Positions 44,391 to 63,237 of a DNA stretch of 64,000 nt are shown one piece after another. Position 1 is the first letter of the stretch; each line of letters starts with the position of its first letter. This DNA comes from Panulirus ornatus (lineage: Eukaryota > Arthropoda > Malacostraca > Decapoda > Palinuridae), in NCBI RefSeq assembly GCF_036320965.1, contig NC_092262.1, positions 2,710,253 through 2,774,252 of the forward strand. The letters are read 5' to 3'. The notes under the pieces are model-generated. The model did no database searches and had not been told where the DNA came from. It was given only the letters and a program-made list of their open reading frames with translations. Made by a program: the position numbers and the translations under genes.

Positions 44391-46991
44391 CATGAGAGGC
44401 AAGTGTTTTGGGAGCAGCTGAATGAGTGTGTTAGCGGTTTTGATGCACGAGACCGGGTTATAGTGATGGGTGATTTGAATGCAAAGGTGAGTAATGTGGC
44501 AGTTGAGGGAATAATTGGTATGCATGGGGTGTTCAGTGTTGTAAATGGAAATGGTGAAGAGCTTGTAGATTTATGTGCTGAAAAAGGACTGATGATTGGG
44601 AATACCTGGTTTAAAAAGCGAGATATACATAAGTATACTTATGTAAGTAGGAGAGATGGCCAGAGAGCGTTATTGGATTACGTGTTAATTGACAGGCGTG
44701 CGAAAGAGAGACTTTTGGATGTTAATGTGCTGAGAGGTGCAACTGGAGGGTTGTCTGATCATTATCTGGTGGAGGCTAAGGTGAAGATTAGTATGGGTTT
44801 TCAGAAAAGAGGAGTGAATGTTGGGGTGAAGAAGGTGGTGAGAATAAGTGAGCTTGGGAAGGAGACCTGTGTGGGGAAGTACCAGGAGAGACTGTGTACA
44901 GAATGGAAAAAGGTGAGAACAATGGAAGTAAGGGGAGTGGGGGAGGAATGGGATGTATTTAGGGAATCAGTGATGGATTGCGCAAAAGATGCTTGTGGCA
45001 TGAGAAGAGTGGGAGGTGGGCTGTTTAGAAAGGGTAGTGAGTGGTGGGATGAAGAAGTAAGAGTATTAGTGAAAGAGAAGAGAGAGGCATTTGGACGATT
45101 TTTGCAGGGAAAAAATGCAATTGAGTGGGAGAAGTATAAAAGAAAGAGACAGGAGGTCAAGAGAAAGGTGCAAGAGGTGAAAAAAAGGGCAAATGAGAGT
45201 TGGGGTGAGAGACTATCAGTAAATTTTAGGGAGAATAAAAAGATGTTCTGGAAGGAGGTAAATAGGGTGCGTAAGACAAGGGAGCAAATGGGAACTTCAG
45301 TGAAGGGCGTAAATGGGGAGGTGATAACAAGTAGTGGTGATGTGAGAAGGAGATGGAATGAGTATTTTGAAGGTTTGTTGAATGTGTCTGATGACAGAGT
45401 GGCAGATATAGGGTGTTTTGGTCGAGGTGGTGTGCATAGTGAGAGGGTTAGGGAAAATGATTTGGTAAACAGAGAAGAGGTAGTAAAAGCTTTGCGGAAG
45501 ATGAAAGCCGGCAAGGCAGCAGGTTTGGATGGTATTGCAGTGGAATTTATTAAAAAAGGGGGTGACTGTATTGTTGACTGGTTGGTAAGGTTATTTAATG
45601 TATGTATGACTCATGGTGAGGTGCCTGAGGATTGGCGGAATGCGTGCATAGTGCCATTGTACAAAGGCAAAGGGGATAAGAGTGAGTGCTCAAATTACAG
45701 AGGTATAAGTTTGTTGAGTATTCCTGGTAAATTATATGGGAGGGTATTGATTGAGAGGGTGAAGGCATGTACAGAGCATCAGATTGGGGAAGAGCAGTGC
45801 GGTTTCAGAAGTGGTAGAGGATGTGTGGATCAGGTGTTTGCTTTGAAGAATGTATGTGAGAAATACTTAGAAAAGCAAATGGATTTGTATGTAGCATTTA
45901 TGGATCTGGAGAAGGCATATGATAGAGTTGATAGAGATGCTCTGTGGAAGGTATTAAGAATATATGGTGTGGGAGGCAAGTTGTTAGAAGCAGTGAAAAG
46001 TTTTTATCGAGGATGTAAGGCATGTGTACGTGTAGGAAGAGAGGAAAGTGATTGGTTCTCAGTGAATGTAGGTTTGCGGCAGGGGTGTGTGATGTCTCCA
46101 TGGTTGTTTAATTTGTTTATGGATGGGGTTGTTAGGGAGGTGAATGCAAGAGTCCTGGAAAGAGGGGCAAGTATGAAGTCTGTTGGGGATGAGAGAGCCT
46201 GGGAAGTGAGTCAGTTGTTGTTCGCTGATGATACAGCGCTGGTGGCTGATTCATGTGAGAAACTGCAGAAGCTGGTGACTGAGTTTGGTAAAGTGTGTGG
46301 AAGAAGAAAGTTAAGAGTAAATGTGAATAAGAGCAAGGTTATTAGGTACAGTAGGGTTGAGGGTCAAGTCAATTGGGAGGTAAGTTTGAATGGAGAAAAA
46401 CTGGAGGAAGTGAAGTGTTTTAGATATCTGGGAGTGGATCTGTCAGCGGATGGAACCATGGAAGCGGAAGTGGATCATAGGGTGGGGGAGGGGGCGAAAA
46501 TTTTGGGAGCCTTGAAAAATGTGTGGAAGTCGAGAACATTATCTCGGAAAGCAAAAATGGGTATGTTTGAAGGAATAGTGGTTCCAACAATGTTGTATGG
46601 TTGCGAGGCGTGGGCTATGGATAGAGTTGTGCGCAGGAGGATGGATGTGCTGGAAATGAGATGTTTGAGGACAATGTGTGGTGTGAGGTGGTTTGATCGA
46701 GTAAGTAACGTAAGGGTAAGAGAGATGTGTGGAAATAAAAAGAGCGTGGTTGAGAGAGCAGAAGAGGGTGTTTTGAAATGGTTTGGGCACATGGAGAGAA
46801 TGAGTGAGGAAAGATTGACCAAGAGGATATATGTGTCGGAGGTGGAGGGAACGAGGAGAAGAGGGAGACCAAATTGGAGGTGGAAAGATGGAGTGAAAAA
46901 GATTTTGTGTGATCGGGGCCTGAACATGCAGGAGGGTGTAAGGAGGGCAAGGAATAGAGTGAATTGGAGCGATGTGGTATACAGGGGTTGA
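44391..46991 (+). CDS. RL-A copy 21, intact frame from residue 133 to stop
   Basis: 867 uninterrupted codons from [10 protein letters not shown] to YRG and TGA. It has the distal endonuclease motifs ([20 protein letters not shown]), linker, complete RT ([38 protein letters not shown]) and C-terminal region. The upstream endonuclease residues (SETK, GAYAPG) are lost, so no functional nicking enzyme is expected. The open frame can start at 44373 inside the inverted segment by chance. It shares private variants with copy 9 ([40 protein letters not shown]), so the two are close relatives or duplicates. The lack of stops over 2.6 kb implies recent insertion. Confidence 0.9.
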   Translation, partial: HERQVFWEQLNECVSGFDARDRVIVMGDLNAKVSNVAVEGIIGMHGVFSVVNGNGEELVDLCAEKGLMIGNTWFKKRDIHKYTYVSRRDGQRALLDYVLIDRRAKERLLDVNVLRGATGGLSDHYLVEAKVKISMGFQKRGVNVGVKKVVRISELGKETCVGKYQERLCTEWKKVRTMEVRGVGEEWDVFRESVMDCAKDACGMRRVGGGLFRKGSEWWDEEVRVLVKEKREAFGRFLQGKNAIEWEKYKRKRQEVKRKVQEVKKRANESWGERLSVNFRENKKMFWKEVNRVRKTREQMGTSVKGVNGEVITSSGDVRRRWNEYFEGLLNVSDDRVADIGCFGRGGVHSERVRENDLVNREEVVKALRKMKAGKAAGLDGIAVEFIKKGGDCIVDWLVRLFNVCMTHGEVPEDWRNACIVPLYKGKGDKSECSNYRGISLLSIPGKLYGRVLIERVKACTEHQIGEEQCGFRSGRGCVDQVFALKNVCEKYLEKQMDLYVAFMDLEKAYDRVDRDALWKVLRIYGVGGKLLEAVKSFYRGCKACVRVGREESDWFSVNVGLRQGCVMSPWLFNLFMDGVVREVNARVLERGASMKSVGDERAWEVSQLLFADDTALVADSCEKLQKLVTEFGKVCGRRKLRVNVNKSKVIRYSRVEGQVNWEVSLNGEKLEEVKCFRYLGVDLSADGTMEAEVDHRVGEGAKILGALKNVWKSRTLSRKAKMGMFEGIVVPTMLYGCEAWAMDRVVRRRMDVLEMRCLRTMCGVRWFDRVSNVRVREMCGNKKSVVERAEEGVLKWFGHMERMSEERLTKRIYVSEVEGTRRRGRPNWRWKDGVKKILCDRGLNMQEGVRRARNRVNWSDVVYRG

Positions 46992-48365
<1,374 letters not shown>

Positions 48366-48725
48366 TCATACGAACCCCCAAGAGCTAGGATGGAACCCGG
48401 GACACTTGTACAAAAGGCAGGTACGCTGCCTCTAGGCTATGTGCCTGGCTAATAAGAAATAACTATTCGAATAATATGTACTCAAATACCCTTCTCACTT
48501 TCTTGAGCAACGTGGTGTACAACAAACATTTCCCAGTAAGCGCACATAGCCAGCAGATAGCAGTTTTCCGAACCTAAGTACAACGCGGAGGTATATGAAT
48601 ACAAAAAAAAAGTGCATTGGAAAGCTCACCTTCATAGAACATACGAACCTTCAATAGCCACGATCGAACCCGGGACCCCTGTGCAACAGGCGGGAATGCT
48701 ACCGCTAGGCTATATATATATATTG
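48366..48725 (-). mobile_element. tRNA-derived SINE with two heads, right-arm copy
   Basis: Reverse-complement heads: B-box-like at 48388-48397 with a mutated A box at 48429-48439, and B-box-like at 48662-48670 with a good A box at 48712-48722. The body between them matches 6215-6437 with a few changes and an extra A-run near 48604. Confidence 0.7.
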
Positions 48726-50490
48726 CTTATACATATTACTAAAGCAGATAAGGCTAACACTGTTGTGATTTTAGACAAAAGTAACTATTAATCTAAAGTG
48801 AATGATATCATAAATGATGACACAACGAATTGTAAACTCAGTAAAAATCCTCTATAAGCTGTTAATTCCCATTTCAATACAGAATGCAGTTGTTGTTGAA
48901 AGGTAATAGTTCTCTTATCAAAAGTTTGTCATCTTTGTCCCATGCAGTGCCATATATGTATGGACTTATCAAAACACATAAAGAGAGTTTAGCAGCAAGA
49001 CCTATAGTGAGTTCAGTATGCTCCATCACATGTGAAATGTCAAACTGGCTAGTTTCTTTATTAAGCTCTTTAGTGGGTAAGATATCAAATATCAAAATAT
49101 CTAATATCACGAACAAAGTAAATTTAATTAACAAGCTTAACAGTATCAATGTTAATTTTGATTTCACACTAGTTAGCTTTGATGTTTCCTCACTTTTCAC
49201 AAAAGGTCCGATTGATGACATTTCAAATATTTGTTTGATGTACTTGATGATATTCATTTACAAGTTTCAAAGTCTGTTTTCATTGAACTGATAAAATTTT
49301 GTATAAAGACTGTGTATTTTAATTCAATGGAGATTATGCTGAAAAATTTGGTATGGCAATGGGTAACCCTCTTTCCCTTGTACTTAGTAATCTTTATATG
49401 GAATTTTTTTAACAAAATTACTAAAGGATATCTCACCTTTTTATGCAATTTTGTTTAGGAATGTAGATGATGTTCTTTGTGTTTGGCCGACAAATGAAAA
49501 TTTACAAATATTTCTCCCTTTTCTTAACAATATAGTACTTTCCATCAAATTTACAGTAGAAAATGAAAATAATGGTATGTTACCATTTTTAGATTTCATG
49601 ATCCATAGGCAAGGAAACAGGTTTAAGCTTAGCATATACAGAAAACCTACCAATGTATACTTATATATCCATTTTTACTCATCTAAACATGAGAGAGTTA
49701 GATTATCATCATTTCAATCTATGTTCCTTACGGCATTACGAATTTGCAATCCAGAGTTTATTGATGATGAGTTTGAGAAGATATATTCTACTGGATCTAA
49801 GTTAAAGTACCCTAGATCTTTCATTGATAAATCCCTTAAGTTAGGAAAGAAATCATTTTACAGAGTTGAGCTCAAACCTTCCATTGACACCAAGAATCTT
49901 TTAGTTATCACTTTTGATGATAAATTTGCTCTACTTCCCATGTTGCTTAAACCCTTTAATGTAAATGTTGCCTTCAGCAACAATACTACTATGAGAAACA
50001 TCTTAATCAGGAATTCAACAGAAAATTCTCCTGGGTGCATATATAAAGTGCCATGTAGAAATTGTGATAATTTTATGTTGGGCAGACCGGTAAGGATCTT
50101 TCAGTTAAACCTAAGGAACATAAATATAGTATAATAACGGGACAAGAATCAAAAGCCTTGTTTAAAATCTCGTTAAAAACTATGATCATTGTATTGACTA
50201 AAGTAATGCCATCTCAGTTATCATCTCTAACTCTATTACCACGAGAAATACATTGAATCTTCTATCATTATATATTCAAATAATCATAATCTCATTATCA
50301 GTTATGGTCCATACAAATTAGATATCTTTGTTGTTAATTAAATTTGTAAAACGATTATTTGATGATACGCTCGTTGTCTGTCTCAGACAATCGCATGTTT
50401 ACCAAATGAGGTCATAGCTTTGTTGTATATCAACTGACTGTTATATTTCTCTATTGTGTCTCCCCTAATGATGTGATTATTACACGAAAG
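48726..50490 (+). pseudogene. Penelope-like element remnant, right-arm copy
   Basis: Same truncated PLE as at 4377-6150: TKADKANTVVILDK near 48740-48780 with a TAA the left arm lacks (left has TTA), YGLIKTHK and VSFDVSSLFT at 48884-49291, MAMGNPLS near 49335-49380, and NVDD at 49460-49471 where YVDD is expected. The frame at 49451-50134 ends with CIYKVPCRNC, and a one-base loss near 50073 again shifts the GIY-YIG nuclease out of frame. Shared defects with the left arm show the damage predates the duplication. Confidence 0.85.
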
Positions 50491-53335
50491 TGCATTTAGG
50501 AAAGTGTTTTGGAGTAAAGTCAGAGTTTAGTGAAAGGATAAGAGCAAGCGAAGGAGTAGCACCACTCCTGAAACAGGAGTGGTGGGAGTATGTGATAGTG
50601 TGTAAGAAAGTAAACTCTAGATTGATATGTAAGAAAGTAAACTCTAGATTGATATGGATAAAACTGAAAGTGGATGGAAAGATATGGGAGATTATTGGTG
50701 CATATGCACCTGGGCATGAAAAGAAAGATCATGATAGGCAAGTGTTTTAGGAGCAGCTGAGTGAGGGTGTTAGTAGTTTTGATGCACGAGACCAGGTTGT
50801 AGTGATGGATGATTTGAGTGCAAAGGTGAGTAATGTAGTAGTTGAGGGAATAATTGGTGTACATGGGGAGTCTAGTTTTGTAAATGGGAATGGTGAATAG
50901 CTTGTACATTTATGTGCTGAAAGAGGACTGGTAATTTGGAATACTTGGTTTAAAAAAAAGAGATATACATAAGTGTACGTATGTAAGTAGGAGAGAGGCC
51001 AGAGAGTGTTATTTGATTACGCGTTAATTGATAGGCGCGCGAAATAGAGAGTTTTGGATGTTAATGTGCTTAGAGGTGCAACTGGAGGGATGTCTAATCA
51101 TTATCTTGTTGAGGCAAATATGACGATTTGTAGAGGTTTTCAGAAGAGAAGAGGGAGTGTCCGGGTGAAGAGAGTAGTGAGAGTAAGTGAGCTTGGGAAG
51201 GAGACTTGTATGAGGAAGTACCAGAAGAGACTGAGTACAGATTGGAAAAACGTGAGAATAAAGGACGCAAGGGGAGTGGAGGAGGAATGGGACGTATTTA
51301 GGGAAGCAGTAATGGCTTGTGGAAAACATGCTTGTGGAATGAGAAGCGTGGGAGGAGGGCGGATTAGCAAGGGTAGTGAGTGGTGAGATGAAGAAGTAAG
51401 ATTATTAGCGAAAGAGAGGAGATAGGCATTTAAACGATTTTTGCAGGGAAATAATGCAAATGACTGGGCGATGTATAAAAGAAAGTGGAAGGAGGTCAAG
51501 AGAAAGGTGGAAGAGGTGAGAAAGAGGGAAATGAGAGTTGGGGTGAGAGAGTATCATCAAATTTTAGGGAGAATAAAAAGATGTTTTGGAAGAATTTAGA
51601 TAAAGTGCGTAAGAAGAGGGAACAAATGGGAACATTAGTGAAGGGGGCTGATGGGAAAGTAATAACAAGTAGTGGTGATGTGAGGAGATGGAGTGAGTAT
51701 TTTGAGGTTTGTTGAATGTGTTTGATGATAGAGTGGCAGATATAGGGTGTTTTGGTCGAGGAGGTGTGCAAAGTGAGAGGGTTAGGAAAAATGATTTGGT
51801 AATCAGAGAAGAGGTAGTAAAAGCTTTGCGAAATATGAAAGCCAGCTAGGCTGCAGGTTTGGATGGTATTGCAGTGGAATGTATTAAAAAATGGGTTACT
51901 GTATTGTTGACTAGTAGGTAAGGTTATTCAATGTAAGAGTGACTCATGGTGAGGTGCCTAAGGACTGGCGAAATGCTTCAAACTGCCATTGTACAAAGGC
52001 AAAGGGGATAAGAGTGAGTGCTCAAATTGCAGAGGTATAAGTCTGTTGAGTGTTCCTGGGAAATTATATGGGAAGATATTGATTGAGAGGGTGAAGGTAT
52101 GTACAGATAATCAGATTGGGGAAGAGCAGTGTGGTTTCAAAGGTAGAGGATGTGTGCACCAAGTGTTTGCTTTAAAAAATGCATGTGAGAAATACTTAGA
52201 AAAGCAAATGGATATATTTGTACCATTTATGGATCTGCAAAAGGCATATGATAGATTTCATAGAGATGCTCTGTGGAAGGTATTAAGAATATATGGTGTG
52301 GAAGGTAAGTTGTTAGAAGCAGTAAAAAGTTTCTATCGAGGATGTAACGCATGTGTACGTATAGGAAGAGGCGAAAGTGATTGGTTCTCAGTGAATGTTG
52401 CTTTGCGGCAGGGGTGTGTGATGTCTCCATGGTTGTTTAATTTGTTTATGGATGGGTTTGTTAGGGAGGTGAATGGAGGAGTTTTGGAAAGAGGGCCAAG
52501 TATGCAGTCTGTTGTGGATGAGAGAGTTTGGAAAGTGAGTCAGTTGTTGTTCGCTGATGATGCAGCGCTGGTGGCTGATTCGTGTGAGAAACTGCAGAAG
52601 CTGGTGACTGAGTTTGGCAAAGTATGTGAAGGAAGATAGCTGAGGGTAAATGTGAATACGAGCAAGGTTATTAGATACAGTAGGGTTGAGGGACAAGTCA
52701 TTTGGGACGGAAGTTTGAATGGAAAAAACTAGAGGAAGTAAAGTGTTATAGATATCTGGGAGTGGATTTGGCAGCGGTTGGAACCATGGAAGCGTAAGTG
52801 AATCGTAGGGTGGGGAGGGGGCGAAAGTTCTGGGAGCTTTGAAAAATGTGTGGAAGTCGAGAACGTTATCCTGGAAAGAAAAAATGGGTATGTTTGAAGG
52901 ATTAGTGGTTCATCAGTGTTATATGGTTGCGAGGCGTGGGCTATAGATAGAGTTGGGTTGAGGGTGGATGTTCTGGAAATGAGATGTTTGAGGACAATAT
53001 GTGGTATGAGATGGTTTCATCAAGAAAGTAATGAAATGGTAACAGAGATGTGTGGTAATATAAAGAGTGTGGTTGAGAGAGCAGAAGACGGTGTTTTGAA
53101 ATGGTTTCGTCACATGGAGAGAATGAGTGAGGAAAGATTGACCAAGAGGATATATGTGTCTCAGGAGGAGGCAACGAGGTTAAGTGGGAGACCGAATTGG
53201 AGGTGGAAAGATAGAGTGAAAAAGATTTTGAGTGATCGGGGCCTGAGGATGCAGGAGGGTGAAAGGCGTGCAAGGAATAAAGTGAATTGGAACGATGTGC
53301 TATACCGGGGTCGACGTGCTGTCATTGATTGAACC
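50491..53335 (+). pseudogene. RL-B LINE coding remnant, right-arm copy
   Basis: Frames at 50490-50750 (endonuclease with GAYAPGHEK and the CKKVNSRLI duplication), 51054-51386, 51485-51715 (linker), 51989-52639 (RT with [25 protein letters not shown] and FADD followed by Ala) and 52916-53332 (C-terminal region). It is broken at the same places as the left arm. The first catalytic block reads YDRFHRD here and YDRFDRD on the left. Confidence 0.85.
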
Positions 53336-53749
53336 AGGGCTTATGAAGCGTCTGGGGTAAACCATGGAAAGTTTTTGAGGTCTGGATGTGGAAAGGGAGC
53401 TGTGGTTTCGGTGCAATATACATGACAGCTAGAGACAGTTTGAACGAATGTGGCCTTTGTTGTCTTTTCCTAGCGCTACCTCGCGCACTTCCAGGTGGAG
53501 GGGGTTGTTATTTCATGTCTCTCGGGGTAGCGACGGGAATGAAGAAGGGCAGACAGTATGAATTATGTGTATGTTTATTTATGTATATGTCTGTGTGTGT
53601 ATGTATATATATGTATACGTTGAGATGTATAAGTATGCATATGTCCCTGTGTGGACGTGTAAGTATATGAATGTGTATTTGGGTGGGTTGGGCCATACTT
53701 TTGTCTGTTTCCTTGTGCTATCTCACTAAGGCGGGAGACAGCGACAAAG

Positions 53750-53752
<3 letters not shown>
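53336..53752 (+). mobile_element. RL-B 3' UTR, long form, right-arm copy
   Basis: It contains the first motif TAGCGCTACCTCGCGCAC near 53471-53488 and the degraded terminal motif (TGTGCTATCTCACTAAGGCG) near 53716-53735, ending GACAGCGACAAAGTATA. Confidence 0.82.

Positions 53753-53823
<71 letters not shown>
53753..53823. repeat. (TA)n microsatellite
   Basis: About 70 bases of TA between the RL-B tail and the truncated start of copy 23. It marks the outer end of the right arm. Confidence 0.97.

Positions 53824-57598
<3,775 letters not shown>

Positions 57599-57684
<86 letters not shown>
57599..57684. repeat. (TA)n microsatellite
   Basis: About 85 bases of TA between array units A1 and B1. Confidence 0.96.
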
Positions 57685-57688
<4 letters not shown>

Positions 57689-57700
57689 TTTTGTTTTTTT

Positions 57701-60382
57701 TTTGCTTTGTCGCTGTCTCCCGCGTTTGCGAGGTAGCGCAAGGAAACAGACGAAAGAAATGGCCCAACCCAACCCCATACACATGTATATACATACGTCC
57801 ACACACGCAAATATACATACCTACACAGCTTTGCATGGTTTACCCCAGACGCTTCACATGCCTTGATTCAATCCACTGACAGCACGTCAACCCGGTATAC
57901 CACATCGCTCCAATTCACTCTATTTCTTGCCCTCCTTTCACCCTCCTGCATGCTCAGGCCCCGATCACACAAAATCTTTTTCACTCCATCTTTCCACCTC
58001 CAATTTGGTCTCCCTCTTCTCCTCGTTCCCTCTACCTCAGAAACATATATTCTCTTAGTCAATCTTTCCTCACTCATTCTCTCCATGTGCCCGAACCATT
58101 TCAAAACACCCTCTTCTGCTCTCTCAACCACGCTCTTTTTATTTCCACACATCTCTCTTACCCTTACGTTACTTACTCGATCAAACCACCTCACACCACA
58201 CATTGTCCTCAAACATCTCATTTCCAGCACATCCATCCTCCTGCGCACAACTCTATCCATAGCCCACGCCTCGCAACCATACAACATTGTTGGAACCACT
58301 ATTCCTTCAAACATACCCATTTTTGCTTTCCGAGATAATGTTCTCGACTTCCACACATTCTTCAAGGCTCCCAGAATTTTCGCCCCCTCCCCCCACCCTA
58401 TGATCCACTTCCGCTTCCATGGTTCCATCCGCTGCCAGATCCACTCCCAGATATCTAAAACACTTCACTTCCTCCAGTTTTTCTCCATTCAAACTCACCT
58501 CCCATTTGACTTGACCCTCAACCCTACTGTACCTAATAACCTTGCTCTTATTCACATTTACTCTTAACTTTCTTCTTTCACACACTTTACCAAACTGAGT
58601 CGCCAGCTTCTGCAGTTTCTCACATGAATCAGCCACCAGCGCTGTATCATCAGCGAACAACAACTGACTCACTTCCCAAGCTCTCTCATCCCCAACAGAC
58701 TTCATACTTGCCCCTCTTTCCAAAACTCTTGCATTCACCTCCCTAACAACCCCATCCATAAAAAAATTAAACAACCATGGAGACATCACACACCCCTGCC
58801 GCAAACCTACATTCACTGAGAACCAATCACTTTCCTCTCTTCCTACACGTACACATGCCTTACATCCTCGATAAAAACTTTTCCCTGCTTCTAACAACTT
58901 GCCTCCCACACCATATATTCTTAATACCTTCCACAGAGCATCTCTATCAACTCTATCATATGCCTTCTCCAGATCCATAAATGCTACATACAAATCCATT
59001 TGCTTTTCTAAGTATTTCTCACATACATTCTTCAAAGCAAACACCTGATCCACACATCCTCTACCACTTCTGAAACCACACTGCTCTTCCCCAATCTGAT
59101 GCTCTGTACATGCCTTCACCCTCTCAATCAATATCCTCCCATATAATTTACCAGGAATACTCAACAAACTTATACCTCTGTAATTTGAGCACTCACTCTT
59201 ATCCCCTTTGCCTTTGTACAATGGCACTATGCACGCATTCCGCCAATCCTCAGGCACCTCACCATGAGTCATACATACATTAAATAACCTTACCAACCAG
59301 TCAACAATACAGTCACGCCCTTTTTTAATAAATTCCACTGCAATACCATCCAAACCTGCTGCGTTGCCGGCTTTCATCTTCCGCAAAGCTTTTACTACCT
59401 CTTCTCTGTTTACCAAATCATTTTCCCTAACCCTCTCACTTTGCACACCACCTCGACCAAAACACCCTATATCTGCCACTCTATCATCAAACACATTCAA
59501 CAAACCTTCAAAATACTCAATCCATCTCCTTCTCACATCACCACTACTTGTCATCACCTCCCCATTTGCGCCCTTCACTGAAGTTCCCATTTGCTCCCTT
59601 GTCTTACGCACTTTATTTACCTCCTTCCAGAACATCTTTTTATTCTCCCTAAAATTTAATGATACTCTCTCACCCCAACTCTCATTTGCCCTCTTTTTCA
59701 CCTCATGCACCTTTCTCTTGACCTCCTGTCTCTTTCTTTTATACATCTCCCACTCAATTGCATTTTTTCCCTGCAAAAATCGTCCAAATGCCTCTCTCTT
59801 CTCTTTCACTAATAATCTTACTTCTTCATCACACCACTCACTACCCTTTCTAATCAACCCACCTCCCACTCTTCTCATGCCACAAGTATCTTTTGCGCAA
59901 TCCATCAGTGATTCCCTAAATACATCCCATTCCTCCCCCACTCCCCTCACTTCCATTATTCTCACCTTCTTCCATTCTGTACTCAGTCTCTCCTGATGCT
60001 TCCTCACACAAGTCTCCTTCTCAAGCTCACTTACTCTCACCACCCTCTTCACCCCAACATTCACTCTTCTTTTTCTGAAATCCATACAAATCTTCAACTT
60101 AGCCTCAACAAGATAATTATCAGACATCGCTCCAGTTGCACCTCTCAGCACATTAACATCAAAAAGTCTCTCTATCGCGCACATGTCAATTAACACGTAA
60201 TCCAATAACGCTCTCTGGCCATCTCTACTACTTACATACACATACTTATGTATATCTCGCTTTTTAAACCAGGTATTCCCAATCACCAGTCCTTTTTCAG
60301 CACATAAATCTACAAGCTCTTCACCATTTCCATTTACAACACTGGACACCCCATGTATACCAATTATTCCCTCAACTGCCAC

Positions 60383-60385
<3 letters not shown>
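57701..60385 (-). mobile_element. Array unit B1 (RL-A, residues 168-998)
   Basis: Best-preserved array unit. The frame is open from about 60385 to the extra C near 58388-58396, spanning distal endonuclease, linker and complete RT with [25 protein letters not shown] and FADD. The C-terminal region continues in another frame at 57868-58428. A lost C near 57892 changes the end to YRVDVLSVD. It lacks the Q601 stop of the A units. Confidence 0.87.
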
Positions 60386-60453
<68 letters not shown>

Positions 60454-60462
60454 ATATATATA
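60386..60462. repeat. (TA)n microsatellite
   Basis: TA tract with one phase change (ATTATA near 60442) between units B1 and A2. Confidence 0.96.
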
Positions 60463-60475
60463 AATTTTTGTTTTT

Positions 60476-63156
60476 TTTGCTTTGTCGCTGTCTCCCGCGT
60501 TTGCGAGGTAGCGCAAGGAAACAGACGAAAGAAATGGCCCAACCCAACCCCATACACATGTATATACATACGTCCACACACGCAAATATACATACCTACA
60601 CAGCTTTCATGGTTTACCCCAGACGCTTCACATGCCTTGATTCAATCCACTGACAGCACGTCAACCCCGGTATTACCACATCGCTCCAATTCACTCTATT
60701 CCTTGCCCTCCTTTCACCCTCCTGCAGGTTCAGGCCCCGATCACACAAAATCTTTTTCACTCCATCTTTCCACCTCCAATTTGGTCTCCCTCTTCTCCTC
60801 GTTCCCTCCACCTCCGACACATATATCTCTTGGTCAATCTTTCCTCACTCATTCTCTCCATGTGCCCGAACCATTTCAAAACACCCTCTTCTGCTCTCTC
60901 AACCACGCTCTTTTTATTTCCACACATCTCTCTTACCCTTACGTTACTCACTCGATCAAACCACCTCACACCACACATTGTCCTCAAACATCTCATTTCC
61001 AGCACATCCATCCTCCTGCGCACAACTCTATCCATAGCCCACGCCTCGCAACCATACAACATTGTTGGAACCACTATTCCTTCAAACATACCCATTTTTG
61101 CTTTCCGAGATAATGTTCTCGACTTCCACACATTCTTCAAGGCTCCCAGAATTTTCGTCCCCTCTCCCCACCCTATGATCCACTTCCGCTTCAATGGTTC
61201 CATCCGCTGCCAGATCCACTCCAGATATCTAAAACACTTCACTTCCTCCAGTTTTTCTCCATTCAAACTTACCTCGCAATTGACTTGACCCTCAACCCTA
61301 CTGTACCTAATAACCTTGCTCTTATTCACATTTACTCTTAACTTTCTTCTTTCACACACTTTACCAAACTCAGTCACCAGCTTCTGCAGTTTCTCACATG
61401 AATCAGCCACCAGCGCTGTATCATCAGCGAACAACAACTGACTCACTTCCCAAGCTCTCTCATCCCCAACAGACTTCATACTTGCCCCTCTTTCCAAAAC
61501 TCTTGCATTCACCTCCCTAACAACCCCATCCATAAACAAATTAAACAACCATGGAGACATCACACACCCCTGCCGCAAACCTACATTCACTGAGAACCAA
61601 TCACTTTCCTCTCTTCCTACACGTACACATGCCTTACATCCTCGAGAAAAACTTTTCCCTGCTTCTAACAACTTGCCTCCCACACCATATATTCTTAATA
61701 CCTTCCACAGAGCATCCCTATCAACTCTATCATATGCCTTCTCAAGATTCATAAATGGTACATACAAATCCATTTGCTTTTCTAAGTATTTCTCACATAC
61801 ATTCTTCAAAGCAAACACCGGATCCACACATCCTCTACCACTTCTGAAACCACACTACTCTTCCCCAATCTGATGCTCTGTACATGCCTTCACCCTCTCA
61901 ATCAATACCCTCCCATATAATTTACCAGGAATACTCAACAAACTTATACCTCTGTAATTTGAGCACTCACTCTTATGCCCTTTGCCTTTGTACAATGGCA
62001 CTATGCACGCATTCCGCCAATCCTCAGGCACCTCAAGATGAGTCATACATACATTAAATAACTTTACCAACCAGTCATTAATACAGTCACCAGCTTTTTT
62101 AATGAATTCCACTGCAATACCATAAAAACCTGCTTCCTTGCCGGCTTTCATCTTCCGCAAAGCTTTTACTACCTCTTCTCTGTTTACCAAATCATTTTCC
62201 CTAACCCTCTCACTTTGCACACCACCTCGACCAAAACACCCTATATCTGCCACTCTATCATCAAACACATTCAACAAACCTTCAAAATACTCAATCCATC
62301 TCCTTCTCACATCACCACAGCTTGTTATCACCTCCCCATTTGCGCCCTTCACTGAAGTTCCCATTTGCTCCCTTGTCTTACGCACTTTATTTACCTCCTT
62401 CCTGAACATCTTTTTATTCTCCCTAAAATTTAATGATACTCTCTCACTCCATCTCTCATTTGCCCTCTTTTTCACCTCATGCACCTTTCTCTTCACCTCC
62501 TGTCTCTTTCTTTTATACATCTCCCACTCAATTGCATTCTTTCCCTGCAAAAATGGTCCAAATGCCTCTCTCTTCTCTTTCACTAATAATCTTACTTCTT
62601 CATCACACCACTCACTACCCTTTCTAATCAACCCACCTCCCACTCTTCTCATGCCACAAGTATCTTTTGCGCAATCCATCAGTGATTCCCTAAATACATC
62701 CCATTCCTCCCCCACTCCCCTCACTTCCATTATTCTCACCTTCTTCCATTCTGTACTCAGTCTCTCCTGATGCTTCCTCACACAAGTCTCCTTCTCAAGC
62801 TCACTTACTCTCACCACCCTCTTCACCCCAACATTCACTCTTCTTTTTCTGAAATCCATACAAATCTTCAACTTAGCCTCAACAAGATAATTATCAGACA
62901 TCGCTCCAGTTGCACCTCTCAGCACATTAACATCAAAAAGTCTCTCTATCGCGCGCATGTCAATTAACACGTAATCCAATAACGCTCTCTGGCCATCTCT
63001 ACTACTTACATACACATACTTATGTATATCTCGCTTTTTAAACCAGGTATTCCCAATCACCAGTCCTTTTTCAGCACATAAATCTACAAGCTCTTCACCA
63101 TTTCCATTTACAACACTGGACACCCCATGTATACCAATTATTCCCTCAACTGCCAC

Positions 63157-63160
<4 letters not shown>
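60476..63160 (-). mobile_element. Array unit A2 (RL-A, residues 168-998)
   Basis: Open frame 61855-63160 ended by the same CAG to TAG (61855-61857) as A1, then RT rear and C-terminal region at 60757-61827 with single-base losses near 60827 and 61222. The 3' UTR lacks one C relative to B units (GCTTTCATGG). RT markers are those of A1; the 3' end is closer to the B-type sequence, so A1 and A2 are recombinants. Confidence 0.86.
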
Positions 63161-63226
<66 letters not shown>

Positions 63227-63237
63227 TTTTGTTTTTT
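63161..63237. repeat. (TA)n microsatellite and T-run
   Basis: About 62 bases of TA, then AAATTTTTG and T-run, between units A2 and B2. Confidence 0.96.

Larger units (their letters stand above)
48366..53752. repeat. Right arm of 5.4-kb inverted duplication
   Basis: Reverse complement of 1112-6520 with scattered substitutions and small indels. The order from the inside out is SINE, PLE, RL-B coding and RL-B 3' UTR. The inner end joins the A-run of copy 22; the outer end joins (TA)n. Confidence 0.92.

Noticed and set aside
46475..46927. Recurrent antisense frame of about 150 codons ([11 protein letters not shown]...) opposite the RL-A C-terminal region
   Set aside because: Conserved only because the opposite-strand LINE coding is conserved; low-complexity Ser/Pro/Thr/Leu-rich translation with no motif.
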